Origin: Macrocybe gigantea
Taxonomy: Eukaryota; Basidiomycota; Agaricomycetes; Agaricales; Callistosporiaceae
DNA: 64,000 nucleotides
Reading direction: 5' to 3'
NCBI GenBank assembly: GCA_011319805.1
Contig: SJRY01000080.1
Coordinates: 248,001-312,000 of the forward strand
A program made the translations under genes and the position numbers. The notes beneath the pieces were generated by a model. The model was not told the DNA's origin and did no database searches. It saw only the letters and a program-made list of their open reading frames with translations. Shown here in pieces: positions 22,457-34,251 of this stretch (its first letter is position 1; each line of letters opens with the position of its first letter).

Positions 22457-23792
22457 ATGGCCAAGCCTCGTCAACGCAGAAAGAGTCGCTCCTCCTCACA
22501 CAGACCAGTTTCTCATCCCAGAAATGCTCAGAAGAAACTTAAGAAAGTTCCTAGTATGTGAGAACAGACTCCACATGTCCCATGTCAATAACATCAAGTT
22601 CCGTAGCTTTGCGAGCACCAAAAATTTTGCAAGACGCATGGGACAAGCGAAAAACAGTCAGGCAGAAGTGAGTGGCAGCGGTCGATTCCGGGCACATGTA
22701 TACTATATAGGTCTCGCATTGCAGACCCTGGAAACAAGTGGACTGATACCTTTGAACGGAGACGCTGACTGCGGTTGGTTTTAGCTATGCTGCTCTCGGA
22801 CTACTGCACACTCTCAACTCTTCGACGTCCGGAGGAGTCGAGCCATTAGAAAACGCCCTGATGCAAGATCAGCCGATCGACGCAACATCCATTCCACCTG
22901 TCGTCGGCCCCATACCCGCGGGCTACGGGCGAATAATTCGCGATGAAGATGGAAACCCAATCAGCGTAGAACTGCCAGACTCGCTCGACGATGAAACTCG
23001 GAATAGCGGCGAGCGTTTCTTCACTCCTATGCAGGAACTGGAGATCAACGAAGCTCTAATCGATAAATGGGCTCTGGAGCTTAACACAAGTGTGCCCAGT
23101 TCAGAAGTCGTAAAGGGTGAGTTCTTTGTTCCAAGCTTGGACATGGCGTCGTCCTCCCATGCGGCTTTTCATGAACCATGCCTGCCAATTTTGGCAGTGA
23201 TGGCAAACCCGTCATATGTCGTTGATATTATTGCGCCACGGGAATTTGGAATGCCCGGCATATCTTCCACGTTAGCCGTACGTCCCGGCTTCTATCTTGT
23301 AACGGGATGTCGACGACATCTAGGTCACTAGCGAAGCTCTGATTAGCTGTGCCATCCCAGCTTCTTGAGCCGGTTTTACTTTCACACGGCTTCCACCTCG
23401 TTCGTCGGCAGACAATAAGTGGTGCTTCTTTTTTCGTCCATCTCTATCTCCTTTGCCTCGCATCTTTCATCTATCTATTGAAAGCCACTGATCCTTTACG
23501 ACATTTCTTGTCGTCCATTTTAATAGCACTAGAAGGCATATCGACCACCATCCGTCATCACTCCAAGACCAATACATTGTCGTTGCCAATTTCAGGTGCA
23601 GGAGTGAGGCTTCCGTCAAAAGGCGAGGCAGTCTATCTCAGCCTTCTCGTTGGGAAGTATGGCTCGGATGTGCAAAAGATGGCGAAGGATCGGAAGTTGA
23701 ATCCGGAACAACGTACGGCAGGGGAGTTGAAGAGGGCATTGAGAAAGTCTGGTCTATTTGATTTGGCCTCCGCCCAAACTCAAGATTCTTGA
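22457..23792 (+). CDS. NOP16: Ribosome biogenesis protein Nop16
   Basis: Protein of 251 aa; exons 22457-22553, 22607-22667, 22785-23116, 23527-23792. The N-terminus is highly basic (AKPRQRRKSRSSSHRP). The conserved blocks are APKILQDAWDKRKTVRQNYAALGL, split here by introns, and the C-terminal LLVGKYGSDVQKMAKDRKLN with QRTAGELKRALRK, the Nop16 signature. Nop16 joins nucleolar pre-60S particles. The first ATG with this basic start decides the N-terminus. The third intron (23117-23526) is 410 nt, far longer than any other in the window, and was accepted because it alone joins SEVVK to ALEGIS in frame. The frame closes exactly over four exons. Confidence 0.85.
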
Positions 23793-24918
23793 TCGAGGCG
23801 CTGTGGCGCTAGGGTGAGATTTTTGCTACCTGGAGGTAAGCACTTTGTTGTTAGGATCATAACCATTCCTAAACGAGATTTTAATCAGCGCGCTACTTGT
23901 CAGAAGCACCCATACGATTGACGGATGGGTCATGAGGCTCTTTTTCTTTTCTTTTTTTTTTTGTTCCTGTCTCCGCGAAGTCATAGACACTGCGAGGGAA
24001 TCGCCAAAGAAAAAAAACCAGTAAATTATGATTAACCATTGGCTGCACGCTAAGACATCGGCAGACAATAATTCCGACTTGGTAAGACCCGGAGGCAAGG
24101 ACGGACGGAAGGCTGTGCAATAACATCATGGTGCTAAAGCATGAAAAAGAAATAAACGCATGTTCAACCCTATTCTTCGCGTTGGACATGAATAACGGCG
24201 TGGCGACTAAAGTTGGCAGAATGGCCAGATAAAGTTCAAGATGATTCTTCTGCCGGATTGGGGAGCCATTGCGCTGGGTACAGATTGCCGAAAAGGACAT
24301 GGCTGCGTGATGAGTGAGCTGCAAGGAAGTTTTGAAATGTTTGGGGAGAGCAGGGGTCTCAATGAATGTGGAAACCCGGGATTCCTGATGAGACAGAAGG
24401 AATTGACGTCAAATCATAATCAAAGTGCGGCCAGAAAATGAATTTTTAATGCCTCCGGGCGCAGTGGTATTTCTGACAGGGTCATCAGGGTGTGACATCT
24501 ATCCATTTTCGGGCATATTTCATTATCATCGTTGTTGACTGGTGCACATCCTTTCTCTCATTTGTTTCATTTCGTTGTGTATCTGTGTTGAGGCGCGGGT
24601 ACTTGGTCTGGGTGGATGGTTCAATAAAAACGGAGAACATGTCAGGTTTGTACGTTAATCCGGCAATTAGCATCAACCACATCACAGGTTAGCTGTGTCC
24701 TCGACCCAAACAAATTCAAACGAATTTTGCACTATCCTCGATTTATTCGCCTGACATGTAAGATCTCTCAGTCCTTCCTGAGATCCGTTTTAGTCGTGCT
24801 ACACAGTCGCGCCAAGGTGCTTCGATTGTTGCCTCTGCTCTCGTAATTCATCCCTTTCCATGTTCGTATAAATTCCTGAACAACCCTTCATCCTTCTTTT
24901 TCTGTCCTTCATCACGCC
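23793..24918. other. Large intergenic region upstream of the Zn2Cys6 factor
   Basis: 1.1 kb without a supportable gene. Contents: a T-rich tract at 23938-23962, a palindromic TGACGTCA at 24400-24407, and a TATA-like tataaat at 24867-24873, 46 bp before the downstream ATG. Open frames of up to ~140 codons occur on the minus strand, but they are of biased composition without recognisable domains. It is most easily read as a long upstream control region of the transcription factor gene. Confidence 0.5.
24867..24873 (+). promoter_or_regulatory. TATA-like box before the Zn2Cys6 factor
   Basis: The sequence tataaat lies 46 bp before the ATG at 24919, followed by a C/T-rich leader. Position and composition fit a core promoter. 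Confidence 0.45.
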
Positions 24919-27900
24919 ATGTCTCCGAGAGCTGGCTCGTCTGCAGCCAATGGCCAACCTAACAATGCCCGAAATGTCCCCTCACCGTATGCCCGTCGTC
25001 CGTCGGGTCAACCAAAGTCGTCCCGTCAGCAATTCTCAGCCTGCGGCGCCTGTCGTATGCGCAGGTCATATCTTTGTCACTTCCTTTCTTCCTCCGCAAC
25101 TGACTCTAGCGCCTGCCTGCAGGGTGCGATGTGACCTTAAAGATTTACCCATTGCCACGGCCGGTCCAAACCCAGCATGTTCCAACTGCAAAGAACGCGG
25201 CTTGAAATGCGTGTCAGTATTTATCACCAATTTGATCGTACAATGTTTTCAATGCTGGTGCCCTTTCAGCGACGAATTTGCTGACGTCAAGGCGGTTAAA
25301 CTCCTCCGACGTGGTCGCCGGTTGCAACAGGTCGAGTAAGTCTCTCTTGATCGTAATCATCGTCAACAGACGGATATTCAGGGTATATCCGTCCAGAGCG
25401 ATCTACGGGAAAGCGTCTGCCCCCGACTCATCTTTGTCATCGCCCCCAGCAACACGGCTTCCAAGTATAATACCTCAGTTGAAGGCGGAATTTTTCGCTT
25501 CTCCATTCTGGCACTGGTTTAGCATCCAACGTAATGCCACGATCTACCCGGTTCTCCGGCACCCGGAAATGCTCATCTTCTTTCCACTAGGTCCGGTTCT
25601 CGATCATGCAGAGTTTCCAGCCCGATTTCTCGCACATCTCAAAGGGATACAATCGCTTGGCCACGAAGGTGGTCTTATCGCTATGATCCTGGTCGTCTGG
25701 GCAGCGTCATTTGGTATAGATGAGCGCGGCCTACCTGAAGCGCAGGATCCTGGTGTGGCGGAGACACAACCCATGTCAGACGCGGAATCAAACAGCAAAA
25801 CTGCCCGAAAGAGTCCGGAAAAGAGGACCAAGACCGTCGAATACAAGAGAAAAGAGAAGAAGGATCGAGCGGAAGCAATGCTCAGAGAAGTCCTGGAGCT
25901 GATCGATTTTCATGGCGTAATGCGACGCCCAACCTGGGATGGTGTTCGCGCTCTTCTCCTTGTGTTGCCCTTACTGGAAGGTCGGTTATCTCTGCGTCTA
26001 TGAAATTAAGATATCTGGCAGCTGATTACTGCTTCCATGACCAGATGCTCATCCACTTGAGCGCCTGGCCATCTCGGAGGCGGCCCTTTCACACACTCAA
26101 GCTCTCTGTACATTGGCAGTATCATCCCCCGGACCGTCGTCTTCACTGCACTCATTGGCAACGGCATCAGATGATGCTATCGTCCATGCGCGAGTTTTCT
26201 GGTATGCGTACCTGCAGGAAGGTATTGCAACTGGGATGCGAGGCGGCCGACTTGTAATGTAGGTCAATCTACCTCATTGCACTTTATTAAACTCATCTTC
26301 GACAGGGATAACGATGATTTCGACGTCTTCCAACGAACCATCACACCCTTCCTAGAGAACGCGCAATCCGGTTTGGCGCAATCGTCTTCGCTGTCTACTT
26401 TCGTCCCTCACTCGCTCGAGTCGAAATCTCGTCGGGACGTATCGCACAATTCCCTACATATCTCTCAGCTATTCTCAGTTCCTCTTCAGCTGAGTGCCGT
26501 ATGCAGGAAAGTGCATAATGTCCTGACCGGGCCTAAGGCAACTAGACGGGCAGAGCTTCACGGTCTTATTGATGCTCACGGCATGCGGGAGATCTGGGAG
26601 GATTTGAATCACTGCTGGGAAGAGTTCGGTCTGTTAAGAGACAGTGCGAATAGTTTCGATCCTCTGGATGTCGACCAATTCGTCAGCGCTTGGCAGGTGT
26701 GTTCAACTTTCTACTTGCCAAGGACGAAGCTTATGATCGTACGCGCTCGCAGATTTTCATTTTCGAATGTCGTAAGTAATTGTGTTTTCGCCGCCAACTT
26801 ACGTCTTCGGCATTCTGGTTCTGAGAGCTTACTGAGAAGTCGGCTTTAGATAATATCATTCGCGAATCTCTCAAGCAATGCATATCTAATGCCAGCACCG
26901 GCGATTCGTCTAATCATTCAACATTCTCCGCCTCTCCCCCGCGCCCCTCTTCACATTCGTCTACCTCATCTCCTTACCTGCCTCCTCAACAGCTTCACAT
27001 CATTGCTACTCGTCAATGTCTGCGATTGCTACCCGCCGTCTTGCATGTCATTGACCGTCATCTCGCCATGGCAAATCAGACTCCGGATGGAGCTGGCCTC
27101 TTCAGATGGGATGCCGGACTAGTCAGGGACGGCTGTTTCTTTGCTGGCTTCCTAGCTGCTAGCTCTTATGATGACACAATCGATCCATCGCCTGACGACG
27201 ACAAAAACTCGGGCCGCGTCAGAAGCCGGCTTGGCGTTGAGGACGCAGTTTCGACCTGTCTTTCGGCCCTCGCGGAAATGAGATGGGCATTTTCGAAAAG
27301 TGAGGAACGAGAAGAAACAGTGCGAATGGTCTGGGAGAACAGGAAACTAAGCCGTCAAGAGCACTACGATCCTACGGATATCGACCTTGGGCGTACCCAC
27401 TCCCATACATATGGCGATGACCGCTATACCGCTATGCCAAGGCCAACGTCGTTGCCTTCCCATCCGGAATCTCATGGATTTTTGACAGCGCCGATCCACG
27501 ATCGTCCATTATTACCTCCCCTCAATCTCTTACGATCTCCACGGCGCGTGGAGTCGGCTCCAAACACTGCATGCTCGGTAGACAACCGCGGCACAAACGG
27601 ATGGCCGTCATATACGCCACCGGGAACAGCCACCTCTGTTACTACCAGTGCGGGAACCGGCCTCAGCGCCAGAGGATCGCCTGTGTTCAGCGCTATGGCT
27701 GGATCTATGGGATACAAAGGCGATGTTCATGACAATTTTTACCACATGCCGAGCGATTTGGACCACTTCAGCTTCAACGCACCCGTTACCACTGCAGCCC
27801 TGCAAGACGTCCCAACATTGGGCGGGCTTCAGGCTTATTCCCAACGACACCATCCCGCGACCTCTGTCCATGGACCAGCCTACCTTGAACCAGATGTCTA

Positions 27901-27991
27901 TGACTCCCCCCACCATTCTTTAACTCACACCAGCAACGAGATCGGACCATGTCCCCAGTTCGGGGAGGATGGTCATGCATTCTATCGCTGA
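24919..27991 (+). CDS. Zn(II)2Cys6 binuclear-cluster transcription factor
   Basis: Protein of 868 aa; exons 24919-25064, 25123-25212, 25270-25335, 25382-25530, 25591-25980, 26045-26258, 26306-26696, 26753-26771, 26850-27991. The cluster lies at residues ~42-78: CGACRMRRVRCD, then CSNCKERGLKC, with six Cys spaced for a Gal4-type finger. A basic stretch follows (LLRRGRRLQQVE). The middle region is helical (FWHWFSIQRP, LERLAISEAALSHTQAL, FIFECHNIIRESLKQ) and corresponds to the fungal-specific factor domain. The C-terminal ~250 residues are Ser/Pro/His-rich and disordered, a plausible activation region. The target genes are unknown; no metabolic cluster flanks it. A 19-nt exon (26753-26771) is needed to keep FIFECHNII. 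Confidence 0.88.
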
Positions 27992-28356
27992 AGATCTGAT
28001 ATCTATGACACAATTTGCTTTGCTATGTTACATGTGGACGGAAATTTTTCTTCCAGTTCAGGAAAGTGATCAATAATACTGTAATGATACCAAGTACTGT
28101 ACATATAATAGAGCCGTAATCCACCTATGTTATGAACGCCAAACTAGGATCTTGTCATGCCGGCGCTCGGTTGCTGGCCGGCAGCAACTCAGAGGTGTAG
28201 CTGGGCGGCTGTGCCGGTGCCGGCCGGCTGAAAACAACAATCACGGCCAAAGTGAGTTGGCCACCTTGCCTTGACCATATACGCAGCATCCCAGCTCTCG
28301 CGTCCTCTTCTGTACAGTCGTTTTCATTCGTCCTTCCAACTACCTGCCTTTCAGCT
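27992..28356. other. Intergenic region between transcription factor and YPT1
   Basis: 365 bp, tandem arrangement. It holds an AT-rich putative 3' end (28060-28110) and a GC-rich segment with GCCGGC/GGCCGG repeats at 28158-28230, then a C/T-rich leader before the YPT1 ATG. The GCCGGC-rich block could form hairpins; no gene is seen. Confidence 0.5.
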
Positions 28357-29383
<1,027 letters not shown>

Positions 29384-29917
29384 TTGCCTCTAGATGTGCC
29401 TTGCCATTTTACCATAGCGCTGTCCTTTAGTTTCTCGGCCTTGGACTGTCGTCGTTTCCTGCACGGCCTGTCTTTTCCACCTGGCACGTTCTCTCAGACA
29501 TGTGGTTTGCATGACACCATGCCGTTGGACTTTCCTATCATCTGACTTTTCCCCATTCTCCCGCCCTCCTTGCATGCTGGGCCACTTGCATGGATTTATG
29601 TTTTGTGAATATAGTATTTCACCTTGTTCTTTGATGTCTGATTCGTTCAGGACCGCCTCTGGTTGACATTGTTGGAGGATTCATCTATATTGCTTGCCAG
29701 TTTGAGAAACTCCCTGTTGATGACGAGACAATATTAAGGACGAGGCTGGACGGTGTGAATCACGTGACTGAGGGAATTTTGGTATACGAAGAGTGGGAAA
29801 GCAAACGTCTTTCGAGCGCGGTCATCGTCAGACTGATCTGAAACGTCAAAGGTGCGGCCAGGCGCATCCTTCCTATTTTGCAAGTGCTGACTGAACTTGT
29901 CGCGCTCCACCAGAACC
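29384..29917. other. Intergenic region, no gene seen
   Basis: 534 bp between YPT1 and the mL49 gene (tandem). The first part is T/C-rich, as expected for a 3' untranslated region; the later part contains a CACGTG motif at 29761-29766 (E-box). I see no tRNA, conserved frame or repeat. Confidence 0.5.
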
Positions 29918-30351
29918 ATGTCAACATCGATTTTGAAAAGTTCAGCTAGGGTAGTTCAAAAGTTCTCACAACAAACGCTGTTTACAACCAGAGGAATGCA
30001 CCGCGCGAACTCATCTACTGCACTGCGATATCCATATTTTGTCTCACGGAACAGCAACGGAAATCTGCCTGTGTACTCTGACATCCGGAACGGCGGTACA
30101 AGATACCTCGTGTCGATACGGAACGTAGAAGGGAACGCCAATGTGAGTATGTTTCGACTTCTGATGCTTGAGAGCCCGCTAAAGTGTGTGTCAAGGCCCT
30201 GGCATGGGAGCTCTCGGAGACACTTTTCAAGCTCGATTCTGAAGAGGCCGCTCGGATGAAAATCGAAATTTTGAGATCACGCAACCTCATCGTCAGCGGC
30301 GGTCGTTGGAAGAACAACATCGTGGAGTGGCTCAAGGCAAAGGGCTTCTAG
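29918..30351 (+). CDS. IMG2: Mitochondrial large ribosomal subunit protein mL49 (Img2)
   Basis: Protein of 126 aa; exons 29918-30142 and 30196-30351. The first ~30 residues are rich in Ser, Arg and hydrophobics (STSILKSSARVVQKFS), a likely mitochondrial presequence. The core begins with RYPYFVSRNSNGNLPVYSD and continues with YLVSIRNVEGNANAL, the typical Img2/mL49 pattern, ending in IVEWLKAKGF. The protein is a structural component of the mitochondrial 54S subunit. An in-frame non-ATG codon lies upstream, but the ATG at 29918 matches the presequence. The single GT-AG intron closes the frame. Confidence 0.85.
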
Positions 30352-30572
30352 GCATTTACAATTGTATTATTCTTTTTCTCTGGGAACGCATCATTACCCT
30401 AGGCTTCGGACCGTATGTAACATATGATTACATAATAATCGAAAAACTAACGGATAAGATGGGTAGCCGGCGTAGAGAGTCAGATTGAGCAGTTGGCCAA
30501 AAATTTTCGAGTCAGCAGAGCATTTCTACATAAGCACATCGTTTTGCTCTTTTACCTTGATTCGCTTCTGCC

Positions 30573-32161
30573 ATGACTACTTCGGTCAACTCTACACCGT
30601 CGCTGCAGCCTCCCCCTTTGCCTCAGGGCGTTGGAATGGCAAGCGCACCATCAACGGCGCCGTCGCGGAGTGCACAAAGGGAGGGTGTGAATAGCCTGGG
30701 CACCTTTGGGGTACGATGACGAGAGCCACGATGCAATCTTCTTCTTGTTTAATATGATGTTGCGTTCGGACAGGTCAAATCGGGGCTCGCTCAGATGTTA
30801 AAGGTCTGAATGCTACATTGGCTAGGGAACACGCAAGGATGGCTGATCTTTTTTTTTCCTGTCTTGGGAGAGTAGGGAGGCGTGATTATGGACGTCGTCA
30901 ATGCAGAGCAGGTGAGATAATTCTTTCTTTTGTCCGCGACTCCGAGTGCGAGAAGCTCGGTCTTTGCTCTAAGGCCCGCATAGCCGAAGAAGCGGGAGCA
31001 TGCGCCGTTATGGCACTAGAAAGGGTTCCTGCGGATATCAGGGCCGAAGGTGTGTGATCTGGTAATTCTACGAAGCTGCCTTTTTACGAGTCTGATATAG
31101 GTGGTGTTGCTCGCATGGTGACTTGACTTCGTACAGGCCTGATAAGACATGTCTAACGAACCGTCAGAGTGACCCGAAAATGATTAAAGAAATTGTCGAT
31201 GCCGTGACGATTCCCGTTATGGCCAAAGTTCGCATAGGCCACTTTGTTGAAGCACAGGTGAGCAGTATTGCATGCATGTTGGTCAGACAAGAGGGTCAAT
31301 TTTCCTCCCGTTCCTCAGATTTTACAAGCTATCGGAGTAGATTACATAGACGAGTCGGAGGTGCTGACGCCTGCGGACGACGAGCACCACATCAACAAGC
31401 ATGCGTTCAAGGTGCCGTTCGTCTGCGGTGCGCGGGATCTCGGTGAGGCGCTGCGCCGCATCTCTGAAGGTGCTGCGATGATCCGCACCAAGGGCGAAGC
31501 TGGCACGGGCAACGTTGTCGAAGCGGTGCGACACTCGCGAGCGGTTATGAGCCAAATTCGGCGTGCGAGCGTCATGACGGACGAGGAACTGTACGCGTAC
31601 GCCAAGGAGATCCAGGCGCCGTACCACCTCCTCAAGGAGACGGCACGGCTAAAGCGGCTTCCGGTGGTGAACTTTGCTGCGGGAGGTGTTGCGACGCCGG
31701 GTATGTAACGAGAGTCGTTTTGCCCACAAAGTTTTGGAAGCTAATGCGGATGTGGGAACGTAGCGGATGCGGCGCTGATGATGCAACTTGGGTGTGATGG
31801 CGGTATGGCTGACTTTAATTCGTCTGATCTGACAAGTGACTGATGAAGCGGAACAGTATTTGTTGGCTCAGGCATCTTCCACGTGAGTGATTGTTCTGTA
31901 GGATTGCTGCGCCGCTGACTGACGGGTCCGCCCACCCCAGTCTGGAGACCCGGCGAAGAGGCCAAGGCGATCGTCCAGGCGGTGACACATTACAATAACC
32001 CAAAGATACTGGCAGAGGTATCGGAGGATCTAGGCGCAGCGATGGTCGGGCTTACGATGTGAGTTTTTTTTTCTTTTCTTTTCTTTTTTCGGTCTTTGTT
32101 TCTGACTCTGCGTAGTGACCCGGATATGAAAGGCGGACTGCTGGCAAAGCGGGGTCATTAA
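30573..32161 (+). CDS. PDX1: Pyridoxal 5'-phosphate synthase, PdxS/Snz subunit
   Basis: Lyase subunit of PLP synthase, which makes vitamin B6 from ribose 5-phosphate, glyceraldehyde 3-phosphate and glutamine-derived ammonia; about 332 aa. Exons 30573-30710, 30774-30803, 30876-30911, 30974-31049, 31101-31117, 31168-31257, 31319-31700, 31764-31802, 31857-31882, 31941-32058, 32116-32161. Conserved blocks: [110 protein letters not shown]. The Lys residues of VMAKVR and EVLT-region chemistry are present. The frame breaks at 31960-31961, where AAGAGGCC should read with one more G to give [10 protein letters not shown]; otherwise the gene is normal. Confidence 0.93.
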
Positions 32162-32165
32162 ATAG

Positions 32166-32173
32166 TGACGTCA
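32166..32173 (+). promoter_or_regulatory. Palindromic TGACGTCA (CRE/ATF-type) site
   Basis: A perfect octamer palindrome 37 bp upstream of the 54-aa gene ATG and 5 bp after the PDX1 stop. It is the consensus for bZIP factors of the CREB/ATF group. The same octamer occurs at 24400-24407 and 50564-50571. Confidence 0.35.
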
Positions 32174-32209
32174 TAGCCACCGTAGCACTTTTTCTTTTTG
32201 TCTCCTGCC

Positions 32210-32636
32210 ATGTCCCACAACAAACACGATCCAAAGCGCGTCCTGGACGACTTCATTCGAGTGAGTCCAAGCCAGCGCTGCTCTCCACAGCGCCGTGCTC
32301 AGCGTCTCTAGCGCGATCCAACTGCGCTCTACACATTTGACAGCAACAGCGACTCGCCCCAATCTGAGCTCTGTCGCCACAGCGCCAAGCTTGGCAAGGA
32401 ATGCATAATTGTACTGCCTGCTTTGTCGTCCTGGTCATTCGTATTCAGTACTGACGCCGCCGCAGCTGCAAATGTATTCTAAACAGCTGTTTGCGGCGAT
32501 GCAGGTCGGCAATCCTTCAACCCATTTGTTTCTTATGCGTTTACCCAGCCACATGACACAGGCCCATGGTTTCTTCTGTTCCCTACCTTTAGACCCAGGC
32601 AAGACATACATGGAATGCCGACCAATGCCCAAGTAA
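32210..32636 (+). CDS. Unknown small protein (54 aa)
   Basis: Not recognised. Three exons, 32210-32260, 32466-32504 and 32562-32636, give 54 aa. The N-terminal half is helical and charged (DPKRVLDDFIR, LQMYSKQLFAAMQ). The C-terminal half ends DPGKTYMECRPMPK. Evidence for a real gene is the clean GT-AG joins, codon-boundary phases and the position between two well-packed genes. A palindromic TGACGTCA lies 37 bp before the ATG, and a C/T-rich leader follows. The third exon boundary is the least certain. No targeting signal or catalytic motif is seen. Convergent with the RS-rich gene, 55 bp between stops. Confidence 0.45.
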
Positions 32637-32691
32637 TCGCAACCGGATTCTCTGTAGCAACCGAATCGGGTCTAGCTTTACATCGCATGAA

Positions 32692-34165
32692 TTACATAGA
32701 CTCTGAACTCGTAGTTACTGCGTCTATTCCTAGCACACCAGCCCGCGCCTTTTCCATGTGGCCGTCCGCGATCCTGCGCCTGTTTTCAGCAGCGCGGAGG
32801 TCGATCGTTGCCATCTCCAGCTCATGCCGCGCTCGTCGGACGTCTTTCGCAATCTGCGCATATTCAGCCAAAAGATTCGCTCGGTGCGCTTGCAGACGCG
32901 AGATCTGCCACAGTGATCCATCCAGTTATGTGACAAGGGCAATAAACAGATACACGCACCTCGGCTTCGAGATCTTGTGTTGGATTCGCTTTAGGCTTTG
33001 CGATGGGGATCAGAGGAAGCTGTGGCTTCATCTGCGGTCCAGTCGGAATGACGCCTGTTCCGCCGTCAGCGGCAGAAGATCCACGCAGCCGGGGTCCTGT
33101 CGGATACGAAGGCGGGGGGCATGCGAGGGGTTGATAGCTGCTCTAGGATGATTCCGAGGGCCTCTGGGCGGGCTTCGAGACGTTCGTCTGTGCGAGGGAC
33201 CGCCAGACGCTGCGCCAGAAGGCTGATGCCGACGTGCTTTGTGGGCGAAACTGACCTACTGCGTTTTCCTTCTCTAGGCGCATCAGATTTGGGAGAAGTG
33301 CGGTCGCTTTCGCTTTCAGCATGCGGCGGTTCATCTCCGCCACGTTCTTTTTCTTTGCCGTAGTGTGAACGTGGCCGTGAGGGTTCCTCGGTTCTAGCTT
33401 TTTCGCTGTTGTGAGATTCGCTGGACATCAGAACATGTTTGTCGGTTGCATCAATGTTTGACGGCCGCTCTGGAGAACGTCCTGGTGATTTTCTAGCGGT
33501 TGATTCTGAATGACGTGAAACCGGTTGCCTGTCTGGGCGGACGGGAGACGTGCGTATATCGCGGGGCCTTCCGGACTCCGCAAGAGGGGACCTGGTACGT
33601 GCTTCGTCGTGTCGGTCGTGTTCCAGCCTTGGGCGTTTCGCGGGAGGTGAGAGGCTGCGTCCTCTCGGGCTGCGAGCCCGTGGACTTCGAGTTCGTGGGC
33701 TCCACCTGTCCCTGTAGGGCGGTGGAGAGTCCCTTCTGCGCGGAGAGCGGGAATAACGTCGACGGTAACTATCTACATGAGTGAGATGAGTAAATGGCTT
33801 TGAACCTCGGTCAAGTCGGACTCGCCTCGTCTGGGAGAAGGATACCTCGGTCGGTATGAGCGATCACCAATATCTCGCCGCCATGAATCCCAGTCGCGTT
33901 CGCGCTCTCTGTCTCTGTCTCTGTCTCTTTCTTTGTCTCTGTCCCTCTCCCTGCTCCAATAATCCGATCGTCTTCCATCGTCTCTCCTGCTGTCGTAGCC
34001 ACGGGGCATGTAGACGCGGTCTTCGTCTGTCAATTCCCCGTTGTGATAGCGTCCGTGAGGTGGCAATAGGCGAGGCGGTCGTCTTTCTCTGTCAGAAGAT
34101 GCGTATCTGTCGTCATCTCTGTCTCTCGGAGGAGAACTTATAGGTTTCGGAGGAAGGCCAGACAT
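32692..34165 (-). CDS. Arg/Ser-rich protein with C-terminal coiled coil
   Basis: Unknown protein of 427 aa; exons 34165-33846, 33768-33201, 33142-32960, 32904-32692. Residues ~15-110 are dominated by Arg-Asp/Arg-Glu dipeptides (RDRDKERDRDRD), residues ~110-200 by Ser-Arg-Ser-Pro motifs (RRYSRSPRRRDS, RSPRARSPRGRS), and the last ~100 form a predicted coiled coil (ISRLQAHRANLLAEYAQI). RS- and RD-repeat proteins act in pre-mRNA splicing or 3'-end processing; that is all that can be inferred. The intron 33769-33845 was chosen because a nearer donor gives the wrong frame. The Arg-Asp block appears on the plus strand as a (CTCTGT)n-like tract. Divergent from the L-type cyclin gene, itself a splicing-kinase cyclin, with 86 bp between starts. 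Confidence 0.7.
33903..33955 (+). repeat. Imperfect CTCTGT microsatellite inside the RS-rich gene
   Basis: The plus strand shows a run of imperfect (CTCTGT) hexamers. On the minus strand it encodes the Arg-Asp/Arg-Glu tract of the RS-rich protein, so it is coding and may vary in length between strains. Confidence 0.7.
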
Positions 34166-34251
34166 TTTAGAAACGAGGAGTTGAGGGCAGAAACCGAATT
34201 TAGGTTGTTTTGACGCGCCCGCTCCAAACAAACGCGGCATCGTTGACTCTG

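Noticed and set aside
23938..23962. T-rich tract as a retroelement poly(A) tail
   Set aside because: No open frame, target-site duplication or terminal repeat accompanies it.
23893..24324. A 143-codon minus-strand frame in the large gap
   Set aside because: Composition is irregular, it overlaps T-rich non-coding DNA, has no recognisable domain and lacks partner exons.
33066..33200. Frameshift in the RS-rich gene before the coiled coil
   Set aside because: A GT-AG intron at 33143-33200 joins the Ala of AQRLA to SSYQPL in frame and avoids any indel.
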